Shown here piece after piece: positions 15,570-24,671 of a DNA stretch of 64,000 bases. The stretch is from Bacteroidota bacterium. Lineage in GTDB: Bacteria > Bacteroidota > Bacteroidia > Bacteroidales > JAADJA01. Below the pieces are notes generated by a model that was given only the letters and a program-made list of their open reading frames with translations, was not told the DNA's origin and searched no databases. Location of the stretch: contig JAHLKX010000006.1 in assembly GCA_020444515.1 (NCBI GenBank), positions 1 through 64,000 on the forward strand. Reading direction: 5' to 3'. The translations under genes and the position numbers were made by a program. Position 1 is the first letter of the stretch. Each line of letters begins with the position of its first letter.

Positions 15570-18500
15570 TTAACGATTTGAAATAATAACTTTCTGTGTC
15601 TTTTGTATTTTTTCTCCGATTATGTTCAGAAAATAGATCCCATTTGAAACCGGTTGATGTTCGGAATTGGTGCCCTTCCAGGCAAACACATTTTTTCCGG
15701 CCTGCAAATATCCTGAATAGAGCGTATGAACCAATGTACCATCAGACCGATATACATTCAATGCATAGTTTCCTGATTTCAACAAATCAATGGCAATATT
15801 TACTTGCCGTGATGAGGGATTTGGGAATACATAAACATCGGTCTGTGAACTGGTTTCAGCAATGGAGCTTGTGAAATCAAATATTACAGTCTCTGAAGGA
15901 TCTGATTCCTGCTGGGCATAATCAACCGTAGTGATATAAAATTCGGTATAGAGGGTATTTCCGGGCATATAAAATAACTGGGTTCCCATGGTCTCTGAGA
16001 GCAATTCCCAGCTTCCGTTTTCCACAGCATAATAAACATTAAAATGATCAAAGTCATTAATCGCCGGTTGTGACCAATCGAGGGTTACGACAACCGGAGT
16101 TTCGGTGGTCCATGAAATGTTAACCTCACCGGGTGGTGAAGGTATTTCATCAATGGCTCCATAGGTCATTGTTCCATAATCCATGGGGGCAAAAATTTCC
16201 TGGTTCCAGCAGGGCCAGTAGGCATCAAAATTTGTGGGATCATCGAGGGTGAAGATAAACAAGCTGCTTTGGTTATCAGCGCTGGGATGGATCTGCCATG
16301 TAGAGTCGCTACCCATAGGGATCATGAATTCATATACAATCACACCTGTTGCATCCGACACTGCTATTTGAGGATCTTCCAGATAAACAAGCGTTCCGAC
16401 TCCGCCATTGTTGTATATAGGCCGGTATCGAATTTCACTTCCAGTAGAATAATAAGCGGCCCAATAATTTCCCTCCGAATCGTCCCCCGGGGCCGGATAA
16501 GTACCATCATTGTTGTCATCAATGTATAGCGCAACTTCATCGTGATCTTCCAACACCACATCATTGTTATTGATGCAAGCCACGTATAGTTCCGTCATAG
16601 CCGCATTTACCTTAAAATACATGGGTACGCTGGCAACGGGATTGGGCATATTATCGTACTTACCCAGGAAATCAGAAGCATCCAGCATAAAGGCATCATC
16701 CCACTCACCGGCACTGATCGTTCCATCAATGGTGGGTGTATTGCCCACATAGGCACTGATCTGATCAGTAACAAAACCACTGCTCATCCACCCCTGATCG
16801 ACATTGGAATACGGACTTTCAACATCGGCCTCAATAATGGCAGTAATCGCATAATAGTAATTGGTCAAAGGCAAGATATCCGTATCTTCCCAGGTCAATT
16901 CGTTGTTGCTAACGGTAGCCAACGGTTCCTCGGGAAACAGGTCTCCTTCAATGGTTTTTCTGTAGATGTTAAAACCAACCAGGTCGCCGGCATTATCACT
17001 TTGCCAAGAGAGATCAATGGTCATTCCGGCACCTTTTGTTGCCATGAGATTGTAAGGTGGATTTCCGGTTTCTTCGAGGTTGAAATCAAGTGCCGTGATC
17101 TCACCTTCATTGATCACCACATCCGGCATGGTTACAGGATAATACCCGATCAATGAAGCTGTAACTGAATAGGTGCCAGCCGGAATATATTTAACCTGAT
17201 AATCTCCATCACTCTCCGAATAACCATAATAATCTTCCAGTTCATTGATCACAATTTTAACATTGCTGAAATCCGCTGCATTCTCGAGGGTCACATTACC
17301 ACTAAGGGCGCCACCCCCCGGATCAGAATTGACGTTGTAAAGTATACCTCCACTTCCCAGAACCCGGGCATGCACAGCCTTACCCGTAACAGAGCAAAGG
17401 GTTCCGTCCTGGGAAAGGTCCACCGCATTGAAGGACCCCTGTGTTAGAATATTGAAATAGGGCTCCGGGCTTTCTTTTCGAAACAAAAAGAAATCGGGTT
17501 TGCTGTGATCCAGGGGGCCCCATCCTGCAGCGGCAATCAAGGAGCCATCATGAGAAAAGTCGATGGAACCGAGTTGATCTCCTGCACCACTATAAATCCA
17601 CAGAGGTACCGGCGACCAGGAATTAAAAACATACATTTCACCTTCAAAGCCTCCACCGCTGAGAAAAACAAGCGTACCCACAGCAACGGTAGAGCCATCT
17701 CCAGATACAGCCATTCCAACAACCCAAACAGAAGTACCGCCCCCTCCGACTTTATAATTCCATTTTTCCTCATAGGAATTCAATGATTCGTTGTACTGAT
17801 ACAAATAAGCATACCCGCTATAATCACCGTTCAGGATGATTGAACCATCATAACTTAAAGCGGGGGGGTTTTGATTTTTATAATAATCATCAAAAATAAT
17901 ATCACCGTTTTCTCCATCCAGAACCCACATTTTGTTATAACCCGAATACTGACAGAATATCATTCGGGACCCATCATCACTCCCGGTGAATACCGTTCCA
18001 TTTCCATCAAACGAGGTGGTCCAGTCAGGGGTGGTTTCACCAATGGTATAGGCTGAAACCAGACCATTTCCTGTGTTGTCATGATTATTTTCCGCTATGA
18101 AAAGGCGTTCTCCGTCATCGCTTAATTTCAGCCCAAGAACATCACCGGTGAGAATGACTTCCCAGAAAACCACCGAAGAAGCCGGCATATAAACCTGAGC
18201 AACACTGTCATAACCAACAGCTATCCACTCCCCATCGTTTGTCATATCAATCGGATACTCCCATTGAGAAACATTATATTCCTCCCACAAAGGCGTGGAC
18301 GAATTCCCATACAATGAAACCCGGGAATCATTCAGCCACCATGACATAAAGGTATTTCCGGTAGTTTCAGAAACCCTGATCTTCGATCCAATGGATGAAG
18401 GATCGGTGTAATTCCAATTAATCTCTGCCTCTTTGGTACCAGTATACTGTACTTCAGTATTCAATATGCCGTTAGTGCCCTGGTCGGTTAGGATTTCATA

Positions 18501-18614
18501 TCCTGTTTCGGGATGGGTTATGGTTTGAATTAATTGCTGCTCTGATTTCTGTGCCAGCAATATTTGACCAAAAATCAGCATACAAAACGTGGATAAACAT
18601 AGAAGTTTTTTCAT
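15570..18614 (-). CDS. Large secreted multidomain protein with T9SS type-A sorting domain
   Basis: 1014 residues. A signal peptide (KKLLCLSTFCMLIFGQILLAQ) is followed by a beta-propeller-like region of repeated SxDGxxxAxG blades (about 60-420; examples SGDGSTVAVGT, SHDGSLIAAAGW). Next come a carboxypeptidase-regulatory-like domain (about 435-510), a fibronectin III-like domain (about 515-605), a CBM9-like domain opening with TIDGTISAGEWDDA (about 630-800), another Fn3 (about 825-905) and a C-terminal sorting domain (from VFPNPSSRQV to KVIISNR). It should be exported through T9SS and fixed to the cell surface or released. No catalytic domain is recognised; the CBM9-like module suggests glycan binding. 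It is transcribed alone and shares the terminator at 15518-15553 with pgk. Confidence 0.82.
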   Translation of the reverse strand: MKKLLCLSTFCMLIFGQILLAQKSEQQLIQTITHPETGYEILTDQGTNGILNTEVQYTGTKEAEINWNYTDPSSIGSKIRVSETTGNTFMSWWLNDSRVSLYGNSSTPLWEEYNVSQWEYPIDMTNDGEWIAVGYDSVAQVYMPASSVVFWEVILTGDVLGLKLSDDGERLFIAENNHDNTGNGLVSAYTIGETTPDWTTSFDGNGTVFTGSDDGSRMIFCQYSGYNKMWVLDGENGDIIFDDYYKNQNPPALSYDGSIILNGDYSGYAYLYQYNESLNSYEEKWNYKVGGGGTSVWVVGMAVSGDGSTVAVGTLVFLSGGGFEGEMYVFNSWSPVPLWIYSGAGDQLGSIDFSHDGSLIAAAGWGPLDHSKPDFFLFRKESPEPYFNILTQGSFNAVDLSQDGTLCSVTGKAVHARVLGSGGILYNVNSDPGGGALSGNVTLENAADFSNVKIVINELEDYYGYSESDGDYQVKYIPAGTYSVTASLIGYYPVTMPDVVINEGEITALDFNLEETGNPPYNLMATKGAGMTIDLSWQSDNAGDLVGFNIYRKTIEGDLFPEEPLATVSNNELTWEDTDILPLTNYYYAITAIIEADVESPYSNVDQGWMSSGFVTDQISAYVGNTPTIDGTISAGEWDDAFMLDASDFLGKYDNMPNPVASVPMYFKVNAAMTELYVACINNNDVVLEDHDEVALYIDDNNDGTYPAPGDDSEGNYWAAYYSTGSEIRYRPIYNNGGVGTLVYLEDPQIAVSDATGVIVYEFMIPMGSDSTWQIHPSADNQSSLFIFTLDDPTNFDAYWPCWNQEIFAPMDYGTMTYGAIDEIPSPPGEVNISWTTETPVVVTLDWSQPAINDFDHFNVYYAVENGSWELLSETMGTQLFYMPGNTLYTEFYITTVDYAQQESDPSETVIFDFTSSIAETSSQTDVYVFPNPSSRQVNIAIDLLKSGNYALNVYRSDGTLVHTLYSGYLQAGKNVFAWKGTNSEHQPVSNGIYFLNIIGEKIQKTQKVIISNR

Positions 18615-18760
18615 TTTTTAATAATTTATGTTATTGAAACTGGGATCAGGAATCTTTATATCAAACAAATGCATCATTTGAAGGATAGTAATTTGTCGCA
18701 CCAAGATAAGGATTAAATATGGATTCCGGGCCGATGTGAAATAAAAATTTAAACCCCGAA

Positions 18761-19294
18761 TCAAATTTCAATGTCATCGATATTCTTTTTGACTGTATCG
18801 ACACCCTTGCCATCCGGATTAAAATGTTCGAGCTGATCCCATAAAAACGGAGCAACACCGGCTATGGGTTCATAAAGCAGGGAGCCCTCCTGTTTGTCTT
18901 TGGAAATAAACTGATCATTGAAATGATGGATGATCATCAATACAATGCTGATGAACAAAATGGCTTTCATGATCCCAAAGATACCGCCGGTGAGTTTATT
19001 GAGGAAACCCAGGGCTACCATATTGATCAATTTTTCCATGATCCGGCCTATGAAGTGAACCACAATAACCACCCCGATGAAAGTAATAATAAATGCCACC
19101 ACGGGAACATATTTGGGTCCCATATCAAAATTATTTACCAAAAAATCGGCGGCATAACCAGAAAAATAAAGGGCGGCATAAATACCCAGGATCAGTGCCA
19201 CCAAGGAAGCCAACTCAATGATCAGACCTCTTTTGAAGCCTTTGTAGGCAAACCAAATGATGGGGATGATGAAAATGATATCAATGTAATTCAT
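18761..19294 (-). CDS. CvpA family membrane protein
   Basis: 177 residues with about four membrane segments. The start MNYIDIIFIIPIIWFAYKG and the following FKRGLIIELASLVALILGIYA are the hallmark of the CvpA/colicin V production family (Pfam CvpA). The family is linked to envelope homeostasis in other bacteria; a biochemical role is not settled. It begins 36 bases after mlaF on the same strand, so it may belong to the mlaEF transcript, consistent with an envelope role. Confidence 0.87.
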   Translation of the reverse strand: MNYIDIIFIIPIIWFAYKGFKRGLIIELASLVALILGIYAALYFSGYAADFLVNNFDMGPKYVPVVAFIITFIGVVIVVHFIGRIMEKLINMVALGFLNKLTGGIFGIMKAILFISIVLMIIHHFNDQFISKDKQEGSLLYEPIAGVAPFLWDQLEHFNPDGKGVDTVKKNIDDIEI

Positions 19295-19330
19295 GATTTT
19301 TGATTTAGCGGTAAGAATCGGTAAACCTGT

Positions 19331-20080
19331 TCATATTTTCTTCAATCGCTTGGTCAATTCTGTGTCGAAGACAAAATCATTTAATTCCTGGTTATCCGTA
19401 TGCAGAATTTGACTTTTATCTCCTTCCCACCATAGCTCCCCTTTATAAATAAAAGAAACTTTATCTCCGATTTTAATCACCGAATTCATATCATGGGTGT
19501 TAACGACCGTAGTCATTTGAAACTCTTCGGTAAGTCGTTTAATCAATTCATCTATCACACCAGCTGTATGGGGATCGAGACCGGAATTTGGTTCATCACA
19601 AAACAGGTAACTGGGGTTCATGGAAATGGCCCTCGCAATAGCAACACGCTTGATCATTCCGCCACTCAGCTCAGCAGGGTACAAATCATTGGCCTTTTCA
19701 AGGTTAACCCAATCGAGGCAGAAGTTAACCCTCTCTTTTTTTTCTTCCATTGTCTGATCAGTATACATGGTCAGTGGGAACATCACATTTTCTTCAACGG
19801 TCAGGGAATCAAACAGGGCTCCTCCTTGAAAAAGCATACCAATTTCTTTTCGAATGGCCTTTCGTTCATTAAAACTCATTCCTGAAAAGTTCCTGTTATC
19901 AAACAGCACACTCCCTTCATCCACTTCGTGCAATCCAACCAAACATTTCATCAAAACAGTTTTTCCGGAACCACTTTTACCAATGATCAAATTGGTTTTA
20001 CCCTTCTCGAACTGAACACTGATGTTCTTCAGTACATGATTGTCACCAAATGATTTCGATATGTTCCTCGTTTCGATCAT
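19331..20080 (-). CDS. mlaF: Phospholipid-transport ABC ATPase MlaF
   Basis: About 249 residues from the ATG at 20080 (the frame opens at 20137). Walker A is GKSGSGKTVL, the signature is AELSGGMIKRVAIARA (SGGM, as in Mla/Mce ATPases), and Walker B is YLFCDEPNSGLDP, followed by the H-loop VVNTHD. With MlaE it drives lipid movement between the inner and outer membrane, keeping outer-leaflet asymmetry. It overlaps the mlaE stop by four bases. The MCE-domain substrate protein MlaD is not in this window. Confidence 0.92.
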   Translation of the reverse strand: MIETRNISKSFGDNHVLKNISVQFEKGKTNLIIGKSGSGKTVLMKCLVGLHEVDEGSVLFDNRNFSGMSFNERKAIRKEIGMLFQGGALFDSLTVEENVMFPLTMYTDQTMEEKKERVNFCLDWVNLEKANDLYPAELSGGMIKRVAIARAISMNPSYLFCDEPNSGLDPHTAGVIDELIKRLTEEFQMTTVVNTHDMNSVIKIGDKVSFIYKGELWWEGDKSQILHTDNQELNDFVFDTELTKRLKKI

Positions 20081-20811
20081 GACAACAGCAATTGGGTTAG
20101 AATCAGATTGAACAGAATGATCATAATGCTGCTCCAAACTACTGCCCGGGTACTGGCCTCACCCACATCAATGGCACCACCTTTAACGGAATAACCCTCA
20201 ACACCGGAAATACTCGTGATCAAAAAGGCAAATACCACCGTTTTAATCAATGCATAAATGATGGTAAATCCGTCAAACCAACCACGCAGGCCATCAATAT
20301 AATCCTGGGTTGTGAATAAACCGGTAAAAACAGATACCAACCAGCCGCCTGTTAATCCGAATCCCATACTGAGGATAATAATGACCGGATTGAAGAGTAC
20401 TGCTGCAGAAATCTTGGGAAATATTAGGTAGTTGGCCGGATTGATCCCCATGATCTCCAGGGCATCAATTTGTTCTGTAACACGCATGGTACCAATTTCA
20501 GATGCAATCCTTGACCCCACTTTTCCAGCCAAAATCAGGCTTATGATGGTGGGTGAAAATTCAAGAATAACCGATTGGCGGGTGGTAAATCCAACCATGG
20601 TGAGGGGAATAAGCGGACTGTCGATATTATAAGCCGTTTGAATGGACACAACGGCACCCATAAATACTGAAATGATCGCAACGATGCCCAGTGAATCAAT
20701 ACCAAGATTGTTGATTTCGATGATCAACTGGTTCCGGAAAACCTTGAATTTATCAGGTTTTCGGAAAACCCTCATCATTATCAATATATATTTTCCGAAA
20801 CGGGTGATCAT
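20077..20811 (-). CDS. mlaE: Phospholipid-transport ABC permease MlaE
   Basis: A 244-residue inner-membrane permease of the MlaE family, with five or six membrane segments. The family core is seen in the middle: AGKVGSRIASEIGTMRVTEQ, followed by DALEIMGINPANYL, and SVKGGAIDVGEASTRAVV near the end. It is the first gene of a minus-strand unit mlaE-mlaF-(cvpA). The start at 20811 is the only methionine giving a full N-terminal helix. Confidence 0.93.
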   Translation of the reverse strand: MITRFGKYILIMMRVFRKPDKFKVFRNQLIIEINNLGIDSLGIVAIISVFMGAVVSIQTAYNIDSPLIPLTMVGFTTRQSVILEFSPTIISLILAGKVGSRIASEIGTMRVTEQIDALEIMGINPANYLIFPKISAAVLFNPVIIILSMGFGLTGGWLVSVFTGLFTTQDYIDGLRGWFDGFTIIYALIKTVVFAFLITSISGVEGYSVKGGAIDVGEASTRAVVWSSIMIILFNLILTQLLLS

Positions 20812-20869
20812 ATTTCCTTACAACAATTTGCTAAATTACGGATAAATCATCATTGTGAAACAATTTAGT

Positions 20870-20877
20870 TAATTTTG
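20870..20877 (+). promoter_or_regulatory. -7 box upstream of the small lipoprotein
   Basis: TAATTTTG, a perfect TAnnTTTG, 21 bases before the ATG at 20899. It lies in the 88-base divergent gap between mlaE and the lipoprotein gene. Confidence 0.45.
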
Positions 20878-20898
20878 AAATTTCAAAATTCAATTGTT

Positions 20899-21069
20899 AT
20901 GCGCCTGTTAAAATCGGTCGTTGTTCTAATATTCTCGATGGTATTGATAACCCTCATCAGTGGATGTTCTTCGAGTAAAAACGTAAAAAAGAAATGCCGT
21001 GAATGTCCAGAATTCAGTGATCAATTACCAATATCCAATCCATCCTCGATTCTTTATGCCGGCGTATGA
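20899..21069 (+). CDS. Small putative lipoprotein
   Basis: 56 residues from the ATG at 20899. A lysine/arginine start and hydrophobic stretch (LLKSVVVLIFSMVLITL) lead to the lipobox ISGC, then SSSKNVKKKCRECPEFS. The CSSSK start of the mature part and the Cys-Pro-rich tail resemble tiny lipoproteins common in Bacteroidota. No function is known to me. The last 14 bases overlap the start of the SprT-like gene, and the -7 box at 20870 fits a shared transcript. A longer start at 20875 is in frame but would add only nine residues before the positive N-region. Confidence 0.6.
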   Translation: MRLLKSVVVLIFSMVLITLISGCSSSKNVKKKCRECPEFSDQLPISNPSSILYAGV

Positions 21070-21661
21070 TGATATTTTAAAAAATTATATTCCGGATGCT
21101 GCGGTAAGCGGCATTATGGCATTATTGCATTCGACCAATGTTCAGCTTAAAATTACCCGTAATCGAAGTTCTAAACTGGGTGATTACCGACCCCCTTTCC
21201 GGGTGAAATACCATAAAATTTCTGTCAATCATGATCTGAACCCTTATCATTTTTTATTGACCCTGGTACATGAATTTGCACACCTGAAAGTTTGGGAACA
21301 TTATAAAAACAAAGTAGCGCCGCATGGCAAAGAATGGAAGCTGGAGTTTCGAAATCTAATGCAGCCTTTTCTCAATGAAGAGGTTTATCCGAAAGATCTG
21401 TTGATCATATTGAACCGGTATATGAAAAATCCGGGAGCCTCCACCTCTAATGTAGATTTACTGAAACACTTAAGAAAATATGACCGGAATAATCATTACC
21501 TGACACTCGATGATCTTCCGGAAAATGCTGTGTTTAGCATTCACAATGGTTTTGTTTTTCAGAAACTTGAAAAATTGCGTAAACGGTATAAATGCAGGCG
21601 AATGGATAATAAACGAATTTACCTGGTGAGTCCATTGATTGAAGTCACACCCATTGATTAA
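21056..21661 (+). CDS. SprT-like zinc metalloprotease domain protein
   Basis: 201 residues from the ATG at 21056 (an earlier in-frame start at 20999 lies deep inside the lipoprotein gene). The zinc motif is HEFAH, with H72, E73 and H76, preceded by a long helix and followed by HGKEWK, where the later histidine may be the third ligand. This order is that of SprT/SPRTN-like proteins (Pfam SprT-like), some of which cut DNA-protein crosslinks in eukaryotes; the bacterial role is unsettled. The C-terminal part has no Cys-rich zinc ribbon. It ends nine bases from the convergent MORN gene. Confidence 0.82.
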   Translation: MPAYDDILKNYIPDAAVSGIMALLHSTNVQLKITRNRSSKLGDYRPPFRVKYHKISVNHDLNPYHFLLTLVHEFAHLKVWEHYKNKVAPHGKEWKLEFRNLMQPFLNEEVYPKDLLIILNRYMKNPGASTSNVDLLKHLRKYDRNNHYLTLDDLPENAVFSIHNGFVFQKLEKLRKRYKCRRMDNKRIYLVSPLIEVTPID

Positions 21662-21670
21662 ACGATTAAG

Positions 21671-23209
21671 TTAATTTTCAGGTACCTCAGTAATTGCATC
21701 TTCCATCACCCTAACCCGGATCCCATCATATTTCTTTTCAATGCCATTTTCATAAAAAATACTAATGAAAGGGGTCCCATCATAGTTATATTTAACCCAT
21801 TCTCCATCTTCCAGGCCCATGATATAACGTCCTTCTGTTTTTTTATTGCCATTGGGCCAATACCAGGTGTGGCGTCCGTTGGGATTATCTTCAATGAATT
21901 CTCCTTCAAAACTGACATTGCCATTGTTGTAATAACTGATCCATTTGCCATGTCGCATACCATTCAGATATTCACCTTCAGCAGCATGATCACCATAATT
22001 AAAGGTCCATTTTCCTTCGCGATAATCTTCAATGTAATCCCCCTCGGCAATCACCGATCCGTCTTCAGCATATTCTACACTGTGGCCATCAATCATACCG
22101 TTGAAATAACTTTCCTCCCTGAGCAGATCACCTGTGGGATAATACCAGGTCCAAAATCCATCTTCTTTACCCTCTTTATTGTAGGAGCCAATCTGTTCGA
22201 GTTGACCATTGGGATGATAAAATTTCCACTCACCCTGTCGCTTGCTTTTATCATACATTCCAATGGATTTTAAAGCACCATTGGGAAAATATTCTTTCCA
22301 AAGACCATCTTTTATACCTTCTTCATCAATGATTCCCTCCCCAATGACTGTTCCGTTCTGAAATATGTATCCTGCTGTAATCTCTCCTTCAGGTGAGTAT
22401 TCCCGACGAACACCCTGGGGAACATCTCCCTTATAACTGGCCACGATTTTTACATTTCCATTGGGATAATATTCCCGTTTTATATCGAGTTTAGCCAATT
22501 CGGCCACATCTTCCTGTAAAACACCTTCCTCATATTTAGCGGTCGATAACAATACTCCACCTCTGCTATATTCTTTAAAATATCCGTGTTTCAGATCATT
22601 CTTATATTCACCTTCTTTCCACAATGATCCATCCTCATAATAATATTTCCATTTTCCCTGTTTCATGCCTGCCCGATCAATGCGATTGATGGTCTCAATA
22701 TCTGTGATAAATCCCTTTTTATAATACATGAGCTTTATAACACGGCCATCATTTTTGGCAAACTCTTTTCCAATTCCTTCCTCAAGGCCATCTTCAAAAT
22801 AGATCTGTTTCCAAACCGCACCATTGGGATAATAATAATAAGCATATCCCTGTTTTACATCATCTACAAAGTTTTCCTCAATAATTTCATTTTCCTGTAT
22901 GGTACGGCGAATACCATTTTTTTTACCGTTAAGATAAGATATCTGTAAGACAACTTTTCCCGAATCACTATAAAAAGTCCAGACACTATCGAGTTCAAAA
23001 TTCTTGCGATTGCCTTCTGACTTAAGAATACCGCTTTTATAATATGTTTTCCAGTATCCATCAGGTTTTCCATCACGCATGGTGCCTTCGCTGGAAACCT
23101 GTCCATTCTCGTAATAAAATAGATTATAACCGTTAGGATCCACCTCTTTTTGGGCAAATCCCAGAGCGGTTAACAATACCAAACCAATTAAGATAAGTGA
23201 TCTGTTCAT
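21671..23209 (-). CDS. Secreted MORN-repeat (YwqK-type) protein
   Basis: 512 residues. A short signal peptide (NRSLILIGLVLLTALGFAQ) is followed almost to the end by some 17 MORN_2-type units of about 23 residues, each of the form NGxxxxEGxYxxGxxxGxWxxYY. The best units are at the C-terminal half (GKWISYYNNGNVSFEGEF). Databases often call such proteins YwqK family antitoxins, but no toxin is next to it. It is more likely a periplasmic or surface beta-repeat protein. Its ATG overlaps the nadA stop by one base (TAATG), so translation is probably coupled. Confidence 0.8.
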   Translation of the reverse strand: MNRSLILIGLVLLTALGFAQKEVDPNGYNLFYYENGQVSSEGTMRDGKPDGYWKTYYKSGILKSEGNRKNFELDSVWTFYSDSGKVVLQISYLNGKKNGIRRTIQENEIIEENFVDDVKQGYAYYYYPNGAVWKQIYFEDGLEEGIGKEFAKNDGRVIKLMYYKKGFITDIETINRIDRAGMKQGKWKYYYEDGSLWKEGEYKNDLKHGYFKEYSRGGVLLSTAKYEEGVLQEDVAELAKLDIKREYYPNGNVKIVASYKGDVPQGVRREYSPEGEITAGYIFQNGTVIGEGIIDEEGIKDGLWKEYFPNGALKSIGMYDKSKRQGEWKFYHPNGQLEQIGSYNKEGKEDGFWTWYYPTGDLLREESYFNGMIDGHSVEYAEDGSVIAEGDYIEDYREGKWTFNYGDHAAEGEYLNGMRHGKWISYYNNGNVSFEGEFIEDNPNGRHTWYWPNGNKKTEGRYIMGLEDGEWVKYNYDGTPFISIFYENGIEKKYDGIRVRVMEDAITEVPEN

Positions 23210-24183
23210 TATTTGATCAGGTTCAATTTTTTTGATATATCGAGCATTCGCCGGATTGAGACTTCAGCCTGCCGGATAACTTCTTCAGAAAGGGTAATCT
23301 CGGGTTGCTCATTTTTCAGACACAAATATAGTTTTTCCAGTGTATTTAACTTCATGTATGGACAATCATTACAAGCACAGGTTTCATCTGTTGGCACGAT
23401 GAGGAATTCTTTCTCTGGTGAAACCTTTCGCATTTGATGCAAAATACCTGTTTCTGTGGCTACAATATATCGTTTGGCATTATCCTTTTTCGTAAAATTC
23501 AACATAGCGGTGGTAGATCCTACAAAGTCGGCCAGTTCCAATACCGTGGCTTTGCATTCCGGATGAGCGATCAATTTTGCATCAGGATTATCCAGTTTCA
23601 GATTAACAATGGCTTCAGTTGACAAAACATCATGCACTTCACAGGTTCCATCCCATAAAACCATATTTCGTCCGGTAATCCGATTGATGTATCCGCCCAG
23701 GTTTTTATCCGGTGCAAAAATGATTTTTTGATCTTTTGGAAATGATTCCACAATTTGAACAGCATTACCCGAAGTACAAATAACATCCGATAACGTTTTT
23801 ATATCAGCTGAACAATTGATATACGATATAACAATATGATCCGGATATTTCGATTTAAAAACGTCAAAATCTTCTCTGGGACAGGAATCAGCCAGTGAAC
23901 AACCTGCTTCCAGATCAGGAAGAACCACCTTGGTTTGTGGACTCAATATCTTAGCTGTTTCGGCCATAAAGTGAACACCAGCGAAAACAATCAAATTGGC
24001 CTTACTGGATGCCGCTTTTTGGGATAATCCAAGACTATCACCCACATAATCAGCTATATCTTGAATTTCAGGAACCTGGTAATAATGCGCCAAAAGTACA
24101 GCATTCTTTTGTACTTTCAATTGATTGATCCGAGAAATCAGTTCTTCATTCTTTAATTTTTCCTGTTCAATATTTTCGATCAT
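23209..24183 (-). CDS. nadA: Quinolinate synthase
   Basis: A 324-residue enzyme that condenses iminoaspartate with dihydroxyacetone phosphate to quinolinate in NAD synthesis, using an oxygen-sensitive [4Fe-4S] cluster. Family segments include AHYYQVPEIQDIADYVGDSL, FAGVHFMAETAKIL, GCSLADSCP and HPECKA. Likely cluster cysteines are those in SYINCSAD, HPEC and NDCPYM; this is by family pattern. Length is normal for the short NadA type. NadB and NadC are not in the window. It is followed directly by the MORN protein. Confidence 0.95.
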   Translation of the reverse strand: MIENIEQEKLKNEELISRINQLKVQKNAVLLAHYYQVPEIQDIADYVGDSLGLSQKAASSKANLIVFAGVHFMAETAKILSPQTKVVLPDLEAGCSLADSCPREDFDVFKSKYPDHIVISYINCSADIKTLSDVICTSGNAVQIVESFPKDQKIIFAPDKNLGGYINRITGRNMVLWDGTCEVHDVLSTEAIVNLKLDNPDAKLIAHPECKATVLELADFVGSTTAMLNFTKKDNAKRYIVATETGILHQMRKVSPEKEFLIVPTDETCACNDCPYMKLNTLEKLYLCLKNEQPEITLSEEVIRQAEVSIRRMLDISKKLNLIK

Positions 24184-24671
24184 GTATTATTATATTCTTT
24201 CTTTTAAAAAATTTATAGTGTTAATAATAGGCTGTTAATTGTGTGAAAAATAAACGAGTCTATTATTTGCATTTGTCTTTTATTCACTTTTATTAACAAC
24301 TAATTAACCATATCGTGTATTGTAAATAAATGGATTATGTTTTTATTAACGATTGTTAAAATTTTCATCTGGTTCAAAAATTCATCATGACAATCCACAG
24401 AAAATATGTTCAATTCTTATTGAAAAATGATTGTAAAAAATAACAATCTTCACATTTTATCAATTTTGGTGTGCCATTGTTAACAAACCCTGTCCTTTTC
24501 ATTTATTTATAACAAAAGTACACAGATATAAACAGAAATGTTGTTGAAAAAAATAAGATTTTGAAATTTAATTGGTTAGCATAGACTGGTTACTTTAGCA
24601 AATGATTAAATCTTTCGTTTTTAGTTACATCTGGTTTATTTAATTATTTTTGTTTGTAGGAATTTATTAAC
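24184..24671. other. AT-rich intergenic region with repeated GTTAAT/ATTAAC sites
   Basis: 488 bases without a gene between divergent nadA and rpiB. It is clearly richer in A and T than its flanks. GTTAAT occurs at 24220-24225 and 24234-24239. Its reverse complement ATTAAC occurs at 24292-24297, 24303-24308, 24345-24350 and 24666-24671, the last touching the rpiB ATG. A palindromic GTTAAC stands at 24479-24484. The content probably includes promoters for both neighbours; the hexamers may be chance in such AT-rich DNA or sites for a regulator. Confidence 0.5.
24645..24652 (+). promoter_or_regulatory. -7 box upstream of rpiB
   Basis: TATTTTTG matches TAnnTTTG exactly and lies 19 bases before the ATG at 24672, giving a short leader. 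No clean -33 TTTG is seen at the expected distance. Confidence 0.5.

Noticed and set aside
21671..23209. MORN protein considered as part of a toxin-antitoxin pair
   Set aside because: The upstream partner is nadA, a metabolic enzyme, and no small toxin gene is adjacent. The protein also has a signal peptide.
24184..24671. AT-rich gap considered as a replication origin
   Set aside because: I see only one poor match to a DnaA box (around 24395) and no cluster, and no dnaA or dnaN gene nearby.
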